Shown here piece by piece: positions 1-10,465 of a stretch of 64,000 bases of DNA. This stretch comes from Hygrocybe punicea (Eukaryota > Basidiomycota > Agaricomycetes > Agaricales > Hygrophoraceae). The notes below the pieces were generated by a model. The model made no database searches. It was not told where the DNA came from and worked only from the letters and a program-made list of their open reading frames with translations. Numbering within the stretch: position 1 is the stretch's first letter; every line of letters starts with the position of its first letter. The translations under genes and the position numbers were made by a program. Location of the stretch: NCBI GenBank assembly GCA_963556145.1, contig OY744465.1, positions 5,022,001 through 5,086,000 of the forward strand. Direction: 5' to 3'.

Positions 1-2
1 AC

Positions 3-923
3 CTCGCATGGTATGGCCCTTACAACAAGTTTATGCCCACCAAGCAGGTCCACCTGCTCGGCCTCTGGGATGACCTCGGGATCCCCCATGAGGAGAAGAA
101 ACAGGAATGGGGGGAGTCCCTCATGATCATCGGCTTCCAGGTTGACCCCAACGCTCTCACCATCACCATGCCCCCCGACCGCCAGACCGAACTTCTCGAT
201 GCCCTCCGCTCGTTTGCCACCCCTGGCCACCGCTATCCCCTACGCGACTTCCAACATATGGCTGGCTGGGTGAATTGGGCACTCAATGTTTACCCCCTTT
301 TACGCCCTGGCCTGTCGTCTTTGTATCACAAGATGTCTGGGAAGTCCGTTCCGCACGAACGTCTCTGGGTGAACTCTGCAGTCGTCCACGAACTCTCCTG
401 GATCGCTTCACACGTCAAGGCATCCGCAGGTATCCACCTGCTCTCCTCTGTTGCTTGGTCTGCATCTGATGCCGACTTTACTTTATTTTTGGATGCCTGC
501 CTGACCGGGATGGGTTTCTGGTCCCCGTGCCTACTTTGCGGTCACCAGTGCCTGTTCACCGTCCCCGACCAACGGATCTTCTACCTCGAGGCCCTCGCCA
601 TTCTCTCTGCCCTCCATTACACTCTCCTCAACGTCCGCCCCATTCCCTCACGCGTTGCTCTGTTCACTGACAACTCCAACACCGTCGACGTTTTCAACAC
701 CCTCCATGCCCTGCCCTCCCATAACCCCATTTTGATGGCCGCGGTTGACCTCTCCATCCGCTTCAATGTCCACTTCCGAGTCTTCCACATACCTGGTGTC
801 GACAATGTGATCGCAGATGCTCTATCACGTGGCCGCAACGACGTCGTTCACTACTCTGCCCCGATTATGCGCATCGTTTCATTTGAACCCCCTCGTCTTC
901 CGCTGGGGGCAGCACCATTATGA
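3..923 (+). CDS. DIRS reverse transcriptase / RNase H, C-terminal part (truncated by window edge)
   Basis: This open frame enters from the left edge. It starts just after the RT catalytic box and runs through the thumb (LWDDLGIPHEEKKQEWG, GFQVDPNA) into an RNase H-like domain (LFLDACLTGMGFWS, an EALAIL helix, LFTDNSNTV, IPGVDNVIADALSR). The D-E-D pattern and the terminal VIADALSR motif are typical of the RNase H of DIRS pol. It aligns block by block with the second DIRS copy at 9480-10465. The stop overlaps the start of the recombinase frame (ATGA at 920-923), so the two products are probably translated from one transcript by reinitiation. No internal stop is seen in this portion. Upstream gag and the RT palm are outside the window. 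Confidence 0.85.
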   Translation, partial: LAWYGPYNKFMPTKQVHLLGLWDDLGIPHEEKKQEWGESLMIIGFQVDPNALTITMPPDRQTELLDALRSFATPGHRYPLRDFQHMAGWVNWALNVYPLLRPGLSSLYHKMSGKSVPHERLWVNSAVVHELSWIASHVKASAGIHLLSSVAWSASDADFTLFLDACLTGMGFWSPCLLCGHQCLFTVPDQRIFYLEALAILSALHYTLLNVRPIPSRVALFTDNSNTVDVFNTLHALPSHNPILMAAVDLSIRFNVHFRVFHIPGVDNVIADALSRGRNDVVHYSAPIMRIVSFEPPRLPLGAAPL

Positions 924-1903
924 CTCCAGCGACCCGTTCGGCCAGGCAACCCCGTAGGGTCCCTTGGCTGCTGTCGCGTCTGCAGCATGAACGTGCAGTT
1001 GCGATGGGCTGCGCGATCAAACGTAGTACCGCAGCCGCGTACTCTTCCGCCCTTGAATCTTATCTTTCTTTCTGTTCTGACCACCAATTCTCACCTGCCT
1101 CGACCGCGGACACCTTCAGCTTCTATATTGTTTACATGTGTTCGCATATTAAGCCCCAGTCCGTCGACAACTACCTTTCCGGCATCTGCAACCAACTCGA
1201 GCCGTTCTACCCTGACGTTCGCGCCCTCCGTCGCCACCCCCTTGTCGCCAAGACCCTTGCTGGTTGCAAGAAGCTCCGTTCCACCGCCGTCACATGCAAA
1301 CGTGCCCTCTCCCGGACGGAGCTCTCCTCCCTCTGTGACTCTTACCCCGTCCACCCCTCTCATGACGATGCCCTCTTCCTCACACTCATCTCGACGGCCT
1401 TCCACGGCCTCCTCCACCTCGGCGAACTCATTTGGCCGGACTCGCTCGCCCTCCAGGACTACCGCAAGGTCGTGATGCGCGGCTCCGTCTCACTTCACCC
1501 CCACTCGTTCGACTTCTTCCTGCCTGGACACAAGGCGGACCGTTTCTTTGAGGGCTCCCGCGTTCTTCTTCATCACACCACGACCCCGGACGACCCCCTG
1601 CATCTCTTCACCCATTATCTCGATTCACGCGATCGCCTTTTCCCTTTCCACGCCGAACTTTTCCTCCGCTCTGACGGTTCCATTCCCACCCGTTCCTGGT
1701 TCCTCCAGTACTTACGCCGCCATTTCCCAGATCCCTCCATCGGTGGCCACTCCCTGCGCTCCGGTGGTGCCACCGACCTCGCCTCTGTGGGCGTCCCACC
1801 TTATCTGATTCAATGCATTGGCCGCTGGGCCTCTGACGCCTGGCAAATCTACGTGCGCAAACATCCCACGCTTCAGGCGGCATTCTTGTTTGCCCAGCGC
1901 TGA
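920..1903 (+). CDS. DIRS tyrosine recombinase, first catalytic arginine replaced
   Basis: A 327-residue tyrosine recombinase that would replace integrase in integrating the element's DNA circle. An N-terminal SAM-like helical domain (about 25-120; TAAAYSSALESYL, SVDNYLSGICNQLE) precedes the catalytic domain. The box II motif HSLRSGG (the H-x-x-R pair) and GRWASDAWQIYVR with the nucleophile Tyr are intact. The box I arginine, however, is His: FHGLLHLGEL here against FHGLLRLGEL in the second copy. CGN to CAN is a CpG transition, so this enzyme is probably inactive although its frame is open. The start ATG overlaps the RT stop. After the stop the sequence is non-coding until the direct repeats. 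Confidence 0.88.
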   Translation: MTPATRSARQPRRVPWLLSRLQHERAVAMGCAIKRSTAAAYSSALESYLSFCSDHQFSPASTADTFSFYIVYMCSHIKPQSVDNYLSGICNQLEPFYPDVRALRRHPLVAKTLAGCKKLRSTAVTCKRALSRTELSSLCDSYPVHPSHDDALFLTLISTAFHGLLHLGELIWPDSLALQDYRKVVMRGSVSLHPHSFDFFLPGHKADRFFEGSRVLLHHTTTPDDPLHLFTHYLDSRDRLFPFHAELFLRSDGSIPTRSWFLQYLRRHFPDPSIGGHSLRSGGATDLASVGVPPYLIQCIGRWASDAWQIYVRKHPTLQAAFLFAQR

Positions 1904-2091
1904 CCTCTTCCGGTGCTCACCATCACCCTCTTGGGTTCACCTCTTCATCTCCCTGTTTTCTTGGACCTTTTACTACAGTTTCTCGCCTATGCTCGGACAC
2001 CTTTCTTCTCATACAGACTTTGAACTTTTCTACAACTTCCCACTTCCAACCTTCCTTTTTATCTCTCCCCTACCAATCCTTTTAGCTTTTA

Positions 2092-2212
2092 GCACCGCAC
2101 CGGTTCTTCTCGTGTTGTACAATACTTATCAATTCTGGGCCTTGCCGCTGTTTCAGGGCAAGGCCGCATTCACTTACCTCTTTCACCAAAAAACTGAAAG
2201 GTGCTTGATTAG
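2092..2212 (+). repeat. DIRS-1 internal direct repeat (B1)
   Basis: A 121-bp unit, identical by eye to 2548-2668. It contains a stem-loop with 9-bp arms (2138-2146 and 2157-2165) and ends in TTGATTAG, the partial inverse of the CTAATCA left-end motif. In split-direct-repeat elements this is the internal copy used as template for regenerating the terminus. Confidence 0.8.
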
Positions 2213-2547
2213 CTGAGTTTAAAGTTTTCTTTATTGTAGTCTAATCATGCCCGACATTACGGTTCAAGACTCGCACGGACTGCACTCGCCTCCGCGATCA
2301 AGAGCCCTTGCGCCTCTCCTTTCCTCGAGTTTCACCCCGGGGTTTCCACCCCTTTTTCCCACGTCGTGGTTTCAGTTTCCCTTTCTTTATTTACTTCGGA
2401 GGAGACGTTTACTGCTACCAGTCCTTTCGTCTCCTCCAAAGTATGTTGTTCCTTATTTTTCTCTAGTTACTTCTGATCTCTCGTAGCCTTTAGTTTTTTG
2501 GTTTTCTCGCACCCACCCTTACCACATCCCTTTCTTTCTTTTGTATT

Positions 2548-2668
2548 GCACCGCACCGGTTCTTCTCGTGTTGTACAATACTTATCAATTCTGGGCCTTG
2601 CCGCTGTTTCAGGGCAAGGCCGCATTCACTTACCTCTTTCACCAAAAAACTGAAAGGTGCTTGATTAG
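2548..2668 (+). repeat. DIRS-1 terminal direct repeat (B2)
   Basis: Second copy of the 121-bp unit, at the right end of the element, with the same stem-loop and the terminal TTGATTAG. Flanking sequence beyond 2668 is unrelated to that beyond B1. Confidence 0.8.
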
Positions 2669-2695
2669 TCGACTGACAACCCCTTGGGTAGTGGG

Positions 2696-3273
2696 AGGAC
2701 CCCCGACTATCTCTACCAAGGCCAGATCACAAAAACTCGAATTTTGATTTTCATGTCCGGATAAAAAATGGCCAATTTTGGCCAATTTTGTCCGGACTTT
2801 GATCTGGCCTGCCAATTTCAGTAAATTTTGTCCGGATTAGCAATCTAGCCTACTAGGAAGGTGGAATTTCATACTTCTTGGATCCTTGGTGTAGATCCAT
2901 GAACATCTTAGTGTTCTCCACCGAAAGCTCAATGTTACCTTTAGATAAGGATTTCACACCAGATTGGAGATTCAGTAGACAGAGGATTGAGATTGAGGGT
3001 AACAAAGCATAATGCTTCGTTTGCATGCAAGCTGTGACCTCCAGGATGGCTCGAAATTAATTATTAATCAATTAAAATTTCTTGCAATGTCCCCCTGTTG
3101 TCCGGATTTCTAACTGGCCTCAGGTTAGCTGGGGGGCCCCTGTCCGGACTTTGGAACTGGCATTTTTGCCACCTGGAGCGGTTTTGTCCGGACTTTACCC
3201 TGGCATTTTGTGCTAAAACCTCAAAATTTGTCCGGATTTTGATCTGGCCTTAGTAGAGATAATCGGGGGTCCT
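2696..3273. mobile_element. hAT-type MITE, 578 bp, TSD GTAGTGGG
   Basis: Terminal inverted repeats begin AGGACCCCCGA and read the same from the other end for roughly 33 bp with few mismatches. They are flanked by exact 8-bp duplications GTAGTGGG at 2688-2695 and 3274-3281. The interior is AT-rich with no coding sequence, and GTCCGGA recurs on both sides in subterminal position, usually followed by (A/T)TTTGATCTGGCC-like sequence. Recurrent subterminal motifs are typical transposase binding sites in hAT elements. TSD length and lack of coding capacity make it a non-autonomous hAT-type element. Confidence 0.85.
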
Positions 3274-3559
3274 GTAGTGGGTTCGGATTGATTTGAAACT
3301 CAGCAGCCACCCGGCATCACCGGCGTAACCGGTGGTTAAGTTCCGTAAGCTACATTACCCCTTTTATGTGCTAGTCTCATCGTGACAGCATCATTTTGTT
3401 GGTGATATGCTGGCGGTGTGAACGTTTCTTCTAGAGATCTTTCTTTCTTTCTTTCCATCCTTTATATCGCAGAGCACAGGCTGTCGCACAAGTCGACGCC
3501 ATTGCAATTGCCAGGTGCAAGCCTCCCCTTTGTTTTCCAAATTTCAACCAACTTCTACG

Positions 3560-4573
3560 ATGACATCCACGCAACCATCATCCTCTTCATCTTCATCTTC
3601 ACGTTTACCGTCGCCAGTGACGCCCACACAGGATGATGTACAACAGGCAGCGCCTTTACCTTTTAAACGGGGCGAGATTGGTTATCGGGAGGAAGAACAT
3701 GGGCGGGTTGACAGACATGAGGACAGCATCGCGCAGGCTCTACCAGCCAGACATCCAGCCGATAGGGACACTCCGACGTCCTCACCACCGTCAACCATTA
3801 ACCAACCGTCCCAAAATCCAGCTTCTCAGCCTTCACAAAACGGCCCCGATACCTCTTCTACCCATTCATGCGAGAAGCCAAGCATCATCTCGTTTTTCCG
3901 ATGCCGAAAAATTCCCACTTACTTTGGCATCCATCTCACGTCTTTGATGGCTATCACCCTCCAAATCCTACTCATGAGTGGTACCATCGCGCTCTGGGCC
4001 TTCTCTGCAAGACGGATGGCGAAAAGTTTATCTGACCAAAACCAAAGCAGTCAGGGTGCTTCCCTGCTCATCTCAATACATGTCCTCTTCAGTATCTTCA
4101 TGCTCGGGCAGCTCGTTCTCATGGAGCGCCGTGTCTTTCACATACGAGCCGAGCGATACATGCACCTTCATCCCTCTGAGATATTGCCATCCTCCAGCCG
4201 CCGCACCTCGGCCACGTATATGCCCCTGGCTCCCTGGAACCGCCCCCCGCTTCCAACGTATGCTGCGACATTGGCGCAAAGCGGACATGGCACGGGCGAC
4301 GTTGAGGACCATCTGATCGCAGCTCCGCCGCCACCAGCCTATGGAAACACTCGTGGGAGTACGCTCCTCCTCTCCGGGTTCTTGAGAGAGAGCTTGCGAG
4401 CGCAGCGCCCACGCTCGGAGCAGAGTCAGATGGGTGCACGGAGCGACAGACCGCTCAGTTACAAGAGCACTGACGAGGAATGGGAGACGATATGTGATGC
4501 CGAGAGAGCGAGACGGCTTGAGGAGACATTGGCCACTTTGGAGTCGAGGTCGCAACGGGGTGCGACGATGTAA
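3560..4573 (+). CDS. Agaricomycete two-TM hypothetical membrane protein
   Basis: An intronless 337-residue frame. The N-terminus (about 1-115) is Ser/Pro/Gln-rich and probably disordered. Two hydrophobic segments follow: FGIHLTSLMAITLQILLM and the next residues (about 128-155), and GASLLISIHVLFSIFMLGQL (about 172-195). The long C-terminal tail is rich in Pro, Arg and Ser and has a PPPPAYGNTRG block that I associate with a recurrent family of uncharacterised Agaricomycete membrane proteins. No enzymatic motif was seen. The start chosen is the first ATG in frame; the frame is open upstream but lacks another ATG. It lies in tandem with the arrestin-like gene 300 bp downstream, and a MITE sits about 290 bp upstream, in its likely promoter. 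Membrane topology is inferred only from hydrophobicity. Confidence 0.75.
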   Translation: MTSTQPSSSSSSSSRLPSPVTPTQDDVQQAAPLPFKRGEIGYREEEHGRVDRHEDSIAQALPARHPADRDTPTSSPPSTINQPSQNPASQPSQNGPDTSSTHSCEKPSIISFFRCRKIPTYFGIHLTSLMAITLQILLMSGTIALWAFSARRMAKSLSDQNQSSQGASLLISIHVLFSIFMLGQLVLMERRVFHIRAERYMHLHPSEILPSSSRRTSATYMPLAPWNRPPLPTYAATLAQSGHGTGDVEDHLIAAPPPPAYGNTRGSTLLLSGFLRESLRAQRPRSEQSQMGARSDRPLSYKSTDEEWETICDAERARRLEETLATLESRSQRGATM

Positions 4574-4873
4574 ACGATGCTTTGCCAGCCGTCTTTTTCT
4601 TTCTCATTTCTTGAATTCCTGTATCCCTTTACCACCGTCTGTATTGCTATCGCAATCGTATACCGCCCCGGCTTCATTGTTAATAATCTGGTCCGGTACC
4701 GGCGTCACCTGCACAGGGGATCGGACTGCGGACCGCAGTCAATGCCGATCTCGGCGGATGCTTCTGGCTGTTCCTGAATGTCATTTCACTGCCCTGAATA
4801 TGAGTCAGCTTTCGCCAATATTAGCTGTTAAGTGTCCAATGTCGCGAAACCCTCTCAGTTGTTCGTCCCTCAC

Positions 4874-6464
4874 ATGGACGACATTTCACCACCTTATACG
4901 TTGTCGTCTCCTGCCCCTTCCTATTCCCTAGACCCTTCGGCCGATGAGGAACGCCTTGCATTTACACATCGTTCTCGTCGCCCCCGAACCGGGAAGTACT
5001 ACACCAACAAGTCTGGACATATCACTATTATCCTGCGCGAACAAGACGATGCAGCCCAGCTCCCATCCTACGGTCGAAATTCCCTTTTGAGTGGCACAAT
5101 CTGTATTGCCAAACGTAAAGAGATTTCTAAAGTCACCTTGAAGGTAAGTTTATTCCTAATAAGTGTTGTCTCTGTAATATACAACCCAGGCTACAAAACG
5201 TCAATTTTTGCAGCTTGAATGTTGGTTACACCTGGCTGAATCAACATCCTTCTCGGAATCGACGAAGATATTATCGGATAAATACACGTTGTGGAAACGA
5301 TCCCCAGGCCAAACTTGCCCAACCGCAATCCATTCTTTCGACTGCGTATTCCCGTCAGTGTGCGAAACAAGTGGGCGGACCCGACCGTTGCCCCCTTCGT
5401 ACAAGATTGCATTACCAGGTGGATTTGCGGCGGAATGTGTTTATACTCTGACTGCCAAAGTCACCAGGAGGGCCTTCTGGAAACGGCCTGAAATGTAAGT
5501 CTTAGGTACCATTACGTTTTGATTGGTGACCCCAAGAACTCAGAACGCTCTGTTACTTTAAAATAACAAGTCTCAGCGTCGTTCTCGATTACCGTCCGCG
5601 GAACCGTCCACCTCGCCCAATCTCCGCTGTTTCACTGCTATCCACCATCAAACCTGATCCTGTGGAGTGGTACCAAATCCTTTCGACAACACAGACCCGT
5701 CCAGAGTCTGGAATTACCCCCATCGTTTGCAACGTGGGTCTCCACCACCTCCAGCTGAGTGGAGCATTGCGCTGATTTTTAGTAATGAACTAGCTATTTA
5801 TCCCATCCGCACAAATATACGCGTATTCGGACTCCATACCTTTCCACATACAACTCTCGGCCCCTCTATTGTCGATGCAAGCACTTTTCATGCCCTGCCC
5901 CCCTCCTCCCTCACCGTCAACCACAAGCCCTTCTGATTCCTCAACGGACAAACCCCTCAATCCTGCGCGCGGAACAAGCGGGCTGCGTGTGTTCCTTTTG
6001 CGTGAAATAATAACGGGCGTCCACGGCCATAAGACGAAACGAACACTCGACATTGGGGAGGGCTCGGTTCGAGCCTTGCCTCCTGCCGCATCATCGAACG
6101 ATGTCAGTCATGTACCGTCCAACGAACAGGAAGAAGTGGTCCTGGACTGGGAGGGGGAAGTTCGATGTCTAAAGGGTATTACTAGTACCGGTGGATTTTA
6201 CACCGATCTCCTTGTCGTCAAGGTGTGTTCGTGTTCCCGACATCACACTGCCCTTTCGACCACTGACGCCAAATAATATTAATTTTTCACCGTATGGATT
6301 TTTTTTTTTTTTCGTGATACTGTTATAAATCCCAGGACTATATTGTGCTTTCATTGGCACCGCCTCATCCTCAGACCTCACCACACCTCGCTTTCCAGTA
6401 TGCTCATCCAATCAGGCTAGTTACGGATTCCTGGGGGTTGGATGGGCACCCCGATGATCGGTAG
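4874..6464 (+). CDS. Arrestin-like protein 1 (5 exons)
   Basis: The splice model joins 4874-5143, 5214-5494, 5577-5733, 5794-6222 and 6336-6464. All introns are GT-AG and 60-113 bp, and the frame is continuous for 421 residues. The N-terminus is Pro/Ser/Tyr-rich (SPPYTLSSPAPSY). A beta-rich core follows with the block LPPSYKIALPGGF and a short VVLDYRPR stretch. The C-terminal end has DYIVLSLAPP and HPIRLVTDSW, which recur in the other two paralogues of this window. The repeated short beta strands and the LPPSY element resemble fungal arrestin-like (alpha-arrestin) proteins, which act as ubiquitin-ligase adaptors at membranes; that role is inferred from the family. The N-terminus has PPY without the PPxY spacing, and PPSY occurs inside the core. 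Paralogue 2 was originally the next gene downstream. Confidence 0.72.
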
Positions 6465-7292
6465 TAGGCGATGTTACTTACTTGTGACAGTCGGATGAAT
6501 GTATTTGTACGTGTCTTATAATATATAGCCGAGTTGCCGGCAGTGCATTTCAGCTTCAAATATTTAATATTTAATAACTCGTGTGCTTCTTGTGCCTTTT
6601 GGCCCCTTATTATCTATGCAGGTCATTAGAGACAAGTCCTGACCGATAAGTCCTGACCGATATCATTCCGCTACATTTCAACTGAGACTACACTCAGTGT
6701 TGGGCTGTTGGCGCAATAATGCTGAAGTTAGTGTCGGCAACACACAACATGTTGCCAAACATATTACCAACATTTGTACATAACACATCAGGACTTTCCA
6801 CATTTAGTCGGGATCTAAAGTGATTTCTAAAGTTAGCACCAAAATATAATCTTTAGATTTACATTTAGGCCTAGCCTAAATATTGAATTTAAGTCACAAA
6901 TAAATGTATATCTAAATTATTTATTTATTTTCATCTTTAGGTTATTCTTGCAATCAAAATAATTATCAGATCTATATTGTAAGGGGAAAGTATAATTTAG
7001 TTGTTTTTAAATAAAATATTTACTATAGTCTAATCACGCTCGAAAGAGCTTCGGAGGGACCCCCCTCAGTCAACCACTGCTTGACTCGGAGCCCATGCGT
7101 ACTCCCTCTTCATCTTGAGCCCATGCCCCCTTTTTCTTTGGCACCTCGAACATTGTCTCACTTAACCCCTTTTATCTTACTTTACCCCTTTCACATTATA
7201 TAAACACTTCTCGAGGTAGACTCCGGTTCTCAGGACCTCTCAGTCTCACCTCGAGTAAGCTGTCTTTCCTCCGTTTTTCTTTTCTCATTCTT

Positions 7293-8615
7293 ATGTCCCA
7301 TTTTCAGTTGCCTGCCGTTTCACGTTCTCCATTGTCGTGCCTCCCATCAATAAATTTCATGACTAATAATGAAGAATCTGTCGAGGTACAGACGCAAACG
7401 CAAAGCTCATCTTATAACGGAGGAACCACTACTGCCTCTGCAAAGGTCAGAAATGACTGCAACAGAATTGTGCAGGAATACAGAAGCAGAAGTCGAGACA
7501 AAATCTCAGCCATCCTCGAACTCACGCTCATCCTGCCCTTCAATCAAGATGACGACTATGCATCTAGACAAGCCTTTAGATCCTACTGCAGGATGCTTGA
7601 CGACTTCGACAAATTACGCAGCAAGGGGCAATCCCGAGGTGAAGCCACAAACCCGTTGGCTGAACTTGATGATGAGTTCCAAGAGACTGAAAACCAGGCT
7701 TCACGAGCCAACCAAACCATCTCGCCTGGATTATTCGGCGAGCATGACCAGCCTTCCCAATCGAGGGAGCCTGCTAGAGTGACTAAGCGCACCCTTGGAA
7801 CAGATGACGACGAAGATGAAGAAGACACTCACGCTCCAAAACGGCGAGTCAATGTCTCTCTACTTCCATGGGTCATCAGGCAATCGATCCATCCTACGGA
7901 ACTCCCTGTTTCGCTCCAAGAAGCGAGAACCTCCATCGAAAACTTCACAAGAGATGTCAAATTCACTGTCAATTCCATCCTCAACTCCCCGGACTGTCCA
8001 CAATTTCCAGTCTCGGAATGGACGAACCTCGTTTCAGGCAGATCCGTTGATCTCGACCACGTCATCTCCGGACTCTTCTCAGTTTCAGACCCCAAGCGAC
8101 ACGAACATATCGGTTCCCTTGAGATCTCCATTGGGAACACGACAGCTGCCAAAAGTGTCGCATCCCATGGGGAATGGATTACAGCCTGGGAACCCACCGT
8201 CGAAACTACAGTCTACGTATTCCCACTGTGACACAGTGAGCTCCGCAAGTATGGAAAGTATATCTCTGGGCTCTTCGCAGCCCTCCCAGTCGACCAGCAT
8301 CAACGGATCATCCACTTCGATAAAGGAATCCGTGTCAGAGTTGCGCAACGACGGGACCTCATGCTTACCAATGTCCATGAGTTTGCTGACCTTCAACTGC
8401 ACTGGATCCAGTCCTGGGATGGACTACGAAGCCGTCGAGGTGACGCCAGAAGTGAACGGCAACCTTTCCACAAGCGCAACCCGTGCCGCCGCTGGAACGA
8501 CGGAAAATGCCCAAACAATGGGGCCAAATGTAACTATGCGCACGTATGCGCAAAATGTAATAACACCAGCCACCGATCGACGGATTGTCCCTCGACAACC
8601 ACCCGGAAGGTTTAG
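7293..8615 (+). pseudogene. DIRS-2 Gag-like protein with one in-frame stop
   Basis: One frame from ATG 7293 to 8615, broken only by TGA at 8229-8231 (VFPL-stop-HSELRKYGKYISG). The sequence resumes in the same frame, so a single substitution such as CGA to TGA explains the lesion. The middle region (PQFPVSEWTNLVSGRSVDLD, VISGLFSV) matches the pattern of Agaricomycete DIRS gag-like proteins. The C-terminus has a CCCH-like finger followed by a zinc knuckle: CRRWNDGKCPNNGAKCNYAH, then CAKCNNTSHRSTDC. These fingers are expected to bind element RNA. The N-terminal third is charged and low in complexity. The downstream RT frame overlaps the end of this frame. Confidence 0.78.
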
Positions 8616-10465
8616 TCATTGGGCTAACAAATCTAAACACGCAAGGGATTTCGTATGGGACCCAGTAATCCACCCCAAATTGACGACGGGCTTGGCGAGC
8701 ACGTTGGAATCACCACTCCCCTGTGTGCCCGACAACGAATTACACAACGCTTCCGCCAACAACACCATTCACCAACATCCTGACCTCTTTCGCATCGTTA
8801 CCCTGATTAAAGTTGACGTCTTCGAATCATATCTCAGTACTCACCCGAATCGCCCCTTTGTACTCTCCGTGTGCCATGCTTTGCGAGAAGGTTTCTGGCC
8901 GTGGGCACAAACTGACGACCCTTCCTACCCTGTCACTCATGACAATTCCTTCCGCCCTATCAACGACCCTGACCATCATGCTTTCCTTTTAGTACAACAA
9001 GATGCTGAGATCGTGCTGGGACAAGTGTCACCGCCCTTCGGGAAACATCTTCTACCAGGAATGCACAGCATGCCCCTCGGCGTTGTGTTGAAACCACACT
9101 CCACCGACTTGCATCTCGTCGTCGACCAAAGCGCTGAACCGTTCGCGCAAAACTCTTTGATCCCAAAGGAGGACCGTTTCGTTCGCATGGACAATCTCCA
9201 TCATCTTGGCCATGCCCTGCGCAACGCTCACGCCAAGCACCTCAACCGCAAGCTTATCGTCTTCAAATCCGATGTTTCTTGAGCTTATCGCCTGATGCCC
9301 ATGGCACCGCATTGGCAAATCCGGCAAATCATGACTTTCGACAGCGACCGTTGCGTTAATCGTTGCAACCATTTCGGGAACAGTGCCGGTGGTCGTGTCT
9401 ACGCGAGCTTCGCTTGCTTGGTCACTTGGATCGCGATCTACATCCTGTTTTTAGCCGATCTCTTTACATACGTTGACAATAACTTCTCTTGGGATTTTGC
9501 TGACAATCTCCTTTGGTACGAACCATACCATAAATTTATGCCAAGGAAACAAGCCATTCTCCTTCAGCTCTGGGACGACCTTGGGATACCACACGCCGAG
9601 AGTAAACAGGAATGGGGCGCCACCCTCTCCATCATCGGCTTCACCGTCGACCCCAACGCCATGACGATCACTATGGACTCCGACCGCTGCAAGGAACTAG
9701 TCGCAGCCCTCCATTGCTTTGCATCAGTAGGGCAATGTCGCCCTCCATTGCTTTGCATCAGTAGGGCAATGTCGCCCTCTTCGTGACTTTCAGAAGATGG
9801 CCGGTTGGGTCAATTGGGCCCTCAACGTCTACCCTTTGTTGCGCCCCGGTCTTTCCATGACTTATTTCAAGATGTCGGGTAAATCTGAACCACATAAACC
9901 TATCTGGATTAATAGCACCATGAGTAAGGAGTTATTCTGGATCGCGGATGAAATGGAACGCTCCAACGGCATCTACATCTTGGACTCCACTACCTGGTCC
10001 GCAGACGAAGCCGACCTCTCCCTTTACTCTGACACCTGCCCTACCGGCCTCGGCTTCTGGTCCCCTTTTCTTGGCACTGGGCACAAGTACGCGATCGCTC
10101 CTGGCGACACCACGAACATTTTTTACCTCAAAGCACTCGCCGTCCTGTCTGCCTTGATGCACGTCATCTTACATGTTCGTCCTTTGCCGCGACGCATCAC
10201 GGTGTATTGCGACAACACGAATACTGTCGACATGTTCAACACCCTTCGTGCCATGCCTGAATATAACCCAATCCTTATTGCCACTGTTCGACTTTGCCTC
10301 ACACATGACTACACTTTCCGTGTGCACTTCCTTCCCGGTACCTTTAACGACATTGCCGACGCCCTATCTCGTGATCGCGATGACATTGCACTCTCTCTCG
10401 AACCACATCTGTCCATTGCTCTCTTCGAACCCCCTCATGTGCTGCTGGGGGCGGTCCGATGTTGA
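8590..10465 (+). pseudogene. DIRS-2 reverse transcriptase / RNase H (stop, frameshift, mutated active site)
   Basis: RT reading starts around PPGRFSHWANKSKHARDF and continues through HPDLFRIVTLIKVD, LREGFWPWAQTDD, LLPGMHSMPLGVVLKPHS and VFKSDVS. A TGA at 9280-9282 interrupts it, and AYRLMPM follows in the same frame. The catalytic box reads YVDN where YVDD is expected. A 34-bp tandem duplication at 9707-9774 then shifts the frame by +1; RNase H continues from 9797 in the new frame (MAGWVNWALN to DIADALSRDRDD). The final stop (10463-10465) shares a base with the recombinase ATG. At least three independent lesions make this pol dead. The frame is open leftward to 7795, but that part overlaps gag. 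Confidence 0.83.
9707..9774 (+). repeat. 34-bp tandem duplication causing a frameshift in DIRS-2 pol
   Basis: Positions 9707-9740 and 9741-9774 are identical, each beginning CCCTCCATTGC and ending CAATGTCG. Thirty-four is 1 modulo 3, matching the frame change between the two RT/RNase H segments. With one unit removed the text would read CRPLRDFQKMAGWVN, like DIRS-1 YPLRDFQHMAGWVN. Confidence 0.92.

Larger units (their letters stand above)
1..2668 (+). mobile_element. DIRS-type tyrosine-recombinase retrotransposon, right part (DIRS-1)
   Basis: The window opens inside the reverse transcriptase region of a DIRS-order element. Its order is RT/RNase H, then tyrosine recombinase, then a non-coding tail with two identical 121-bp direct repeats (2092-2212 and 2548-2668) around a unique 335-bp block. 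That block carries TAGTCTAATCA, which also marks the left end of the second DIRS element near 7025. A repeat-unique-repeat tail is the right half of the split-direct-repeat layout known from PAT/Ngaro-type DIRS elements; the left half lies outside the window. No LTR or integrase is present, as expected for this order. The right boundary is taken as the end of the second repeat (TTGATTAG). Confidence 0.85.

Noticed and set aside
4073..4555. Minus-strand open frames of 106-160 codons opposite the two-TM protein gene
   Set aside because: They overlap a better-supported coding frame with membrane segments and a family-like Pro-rich tail, and show no protein-like domain.
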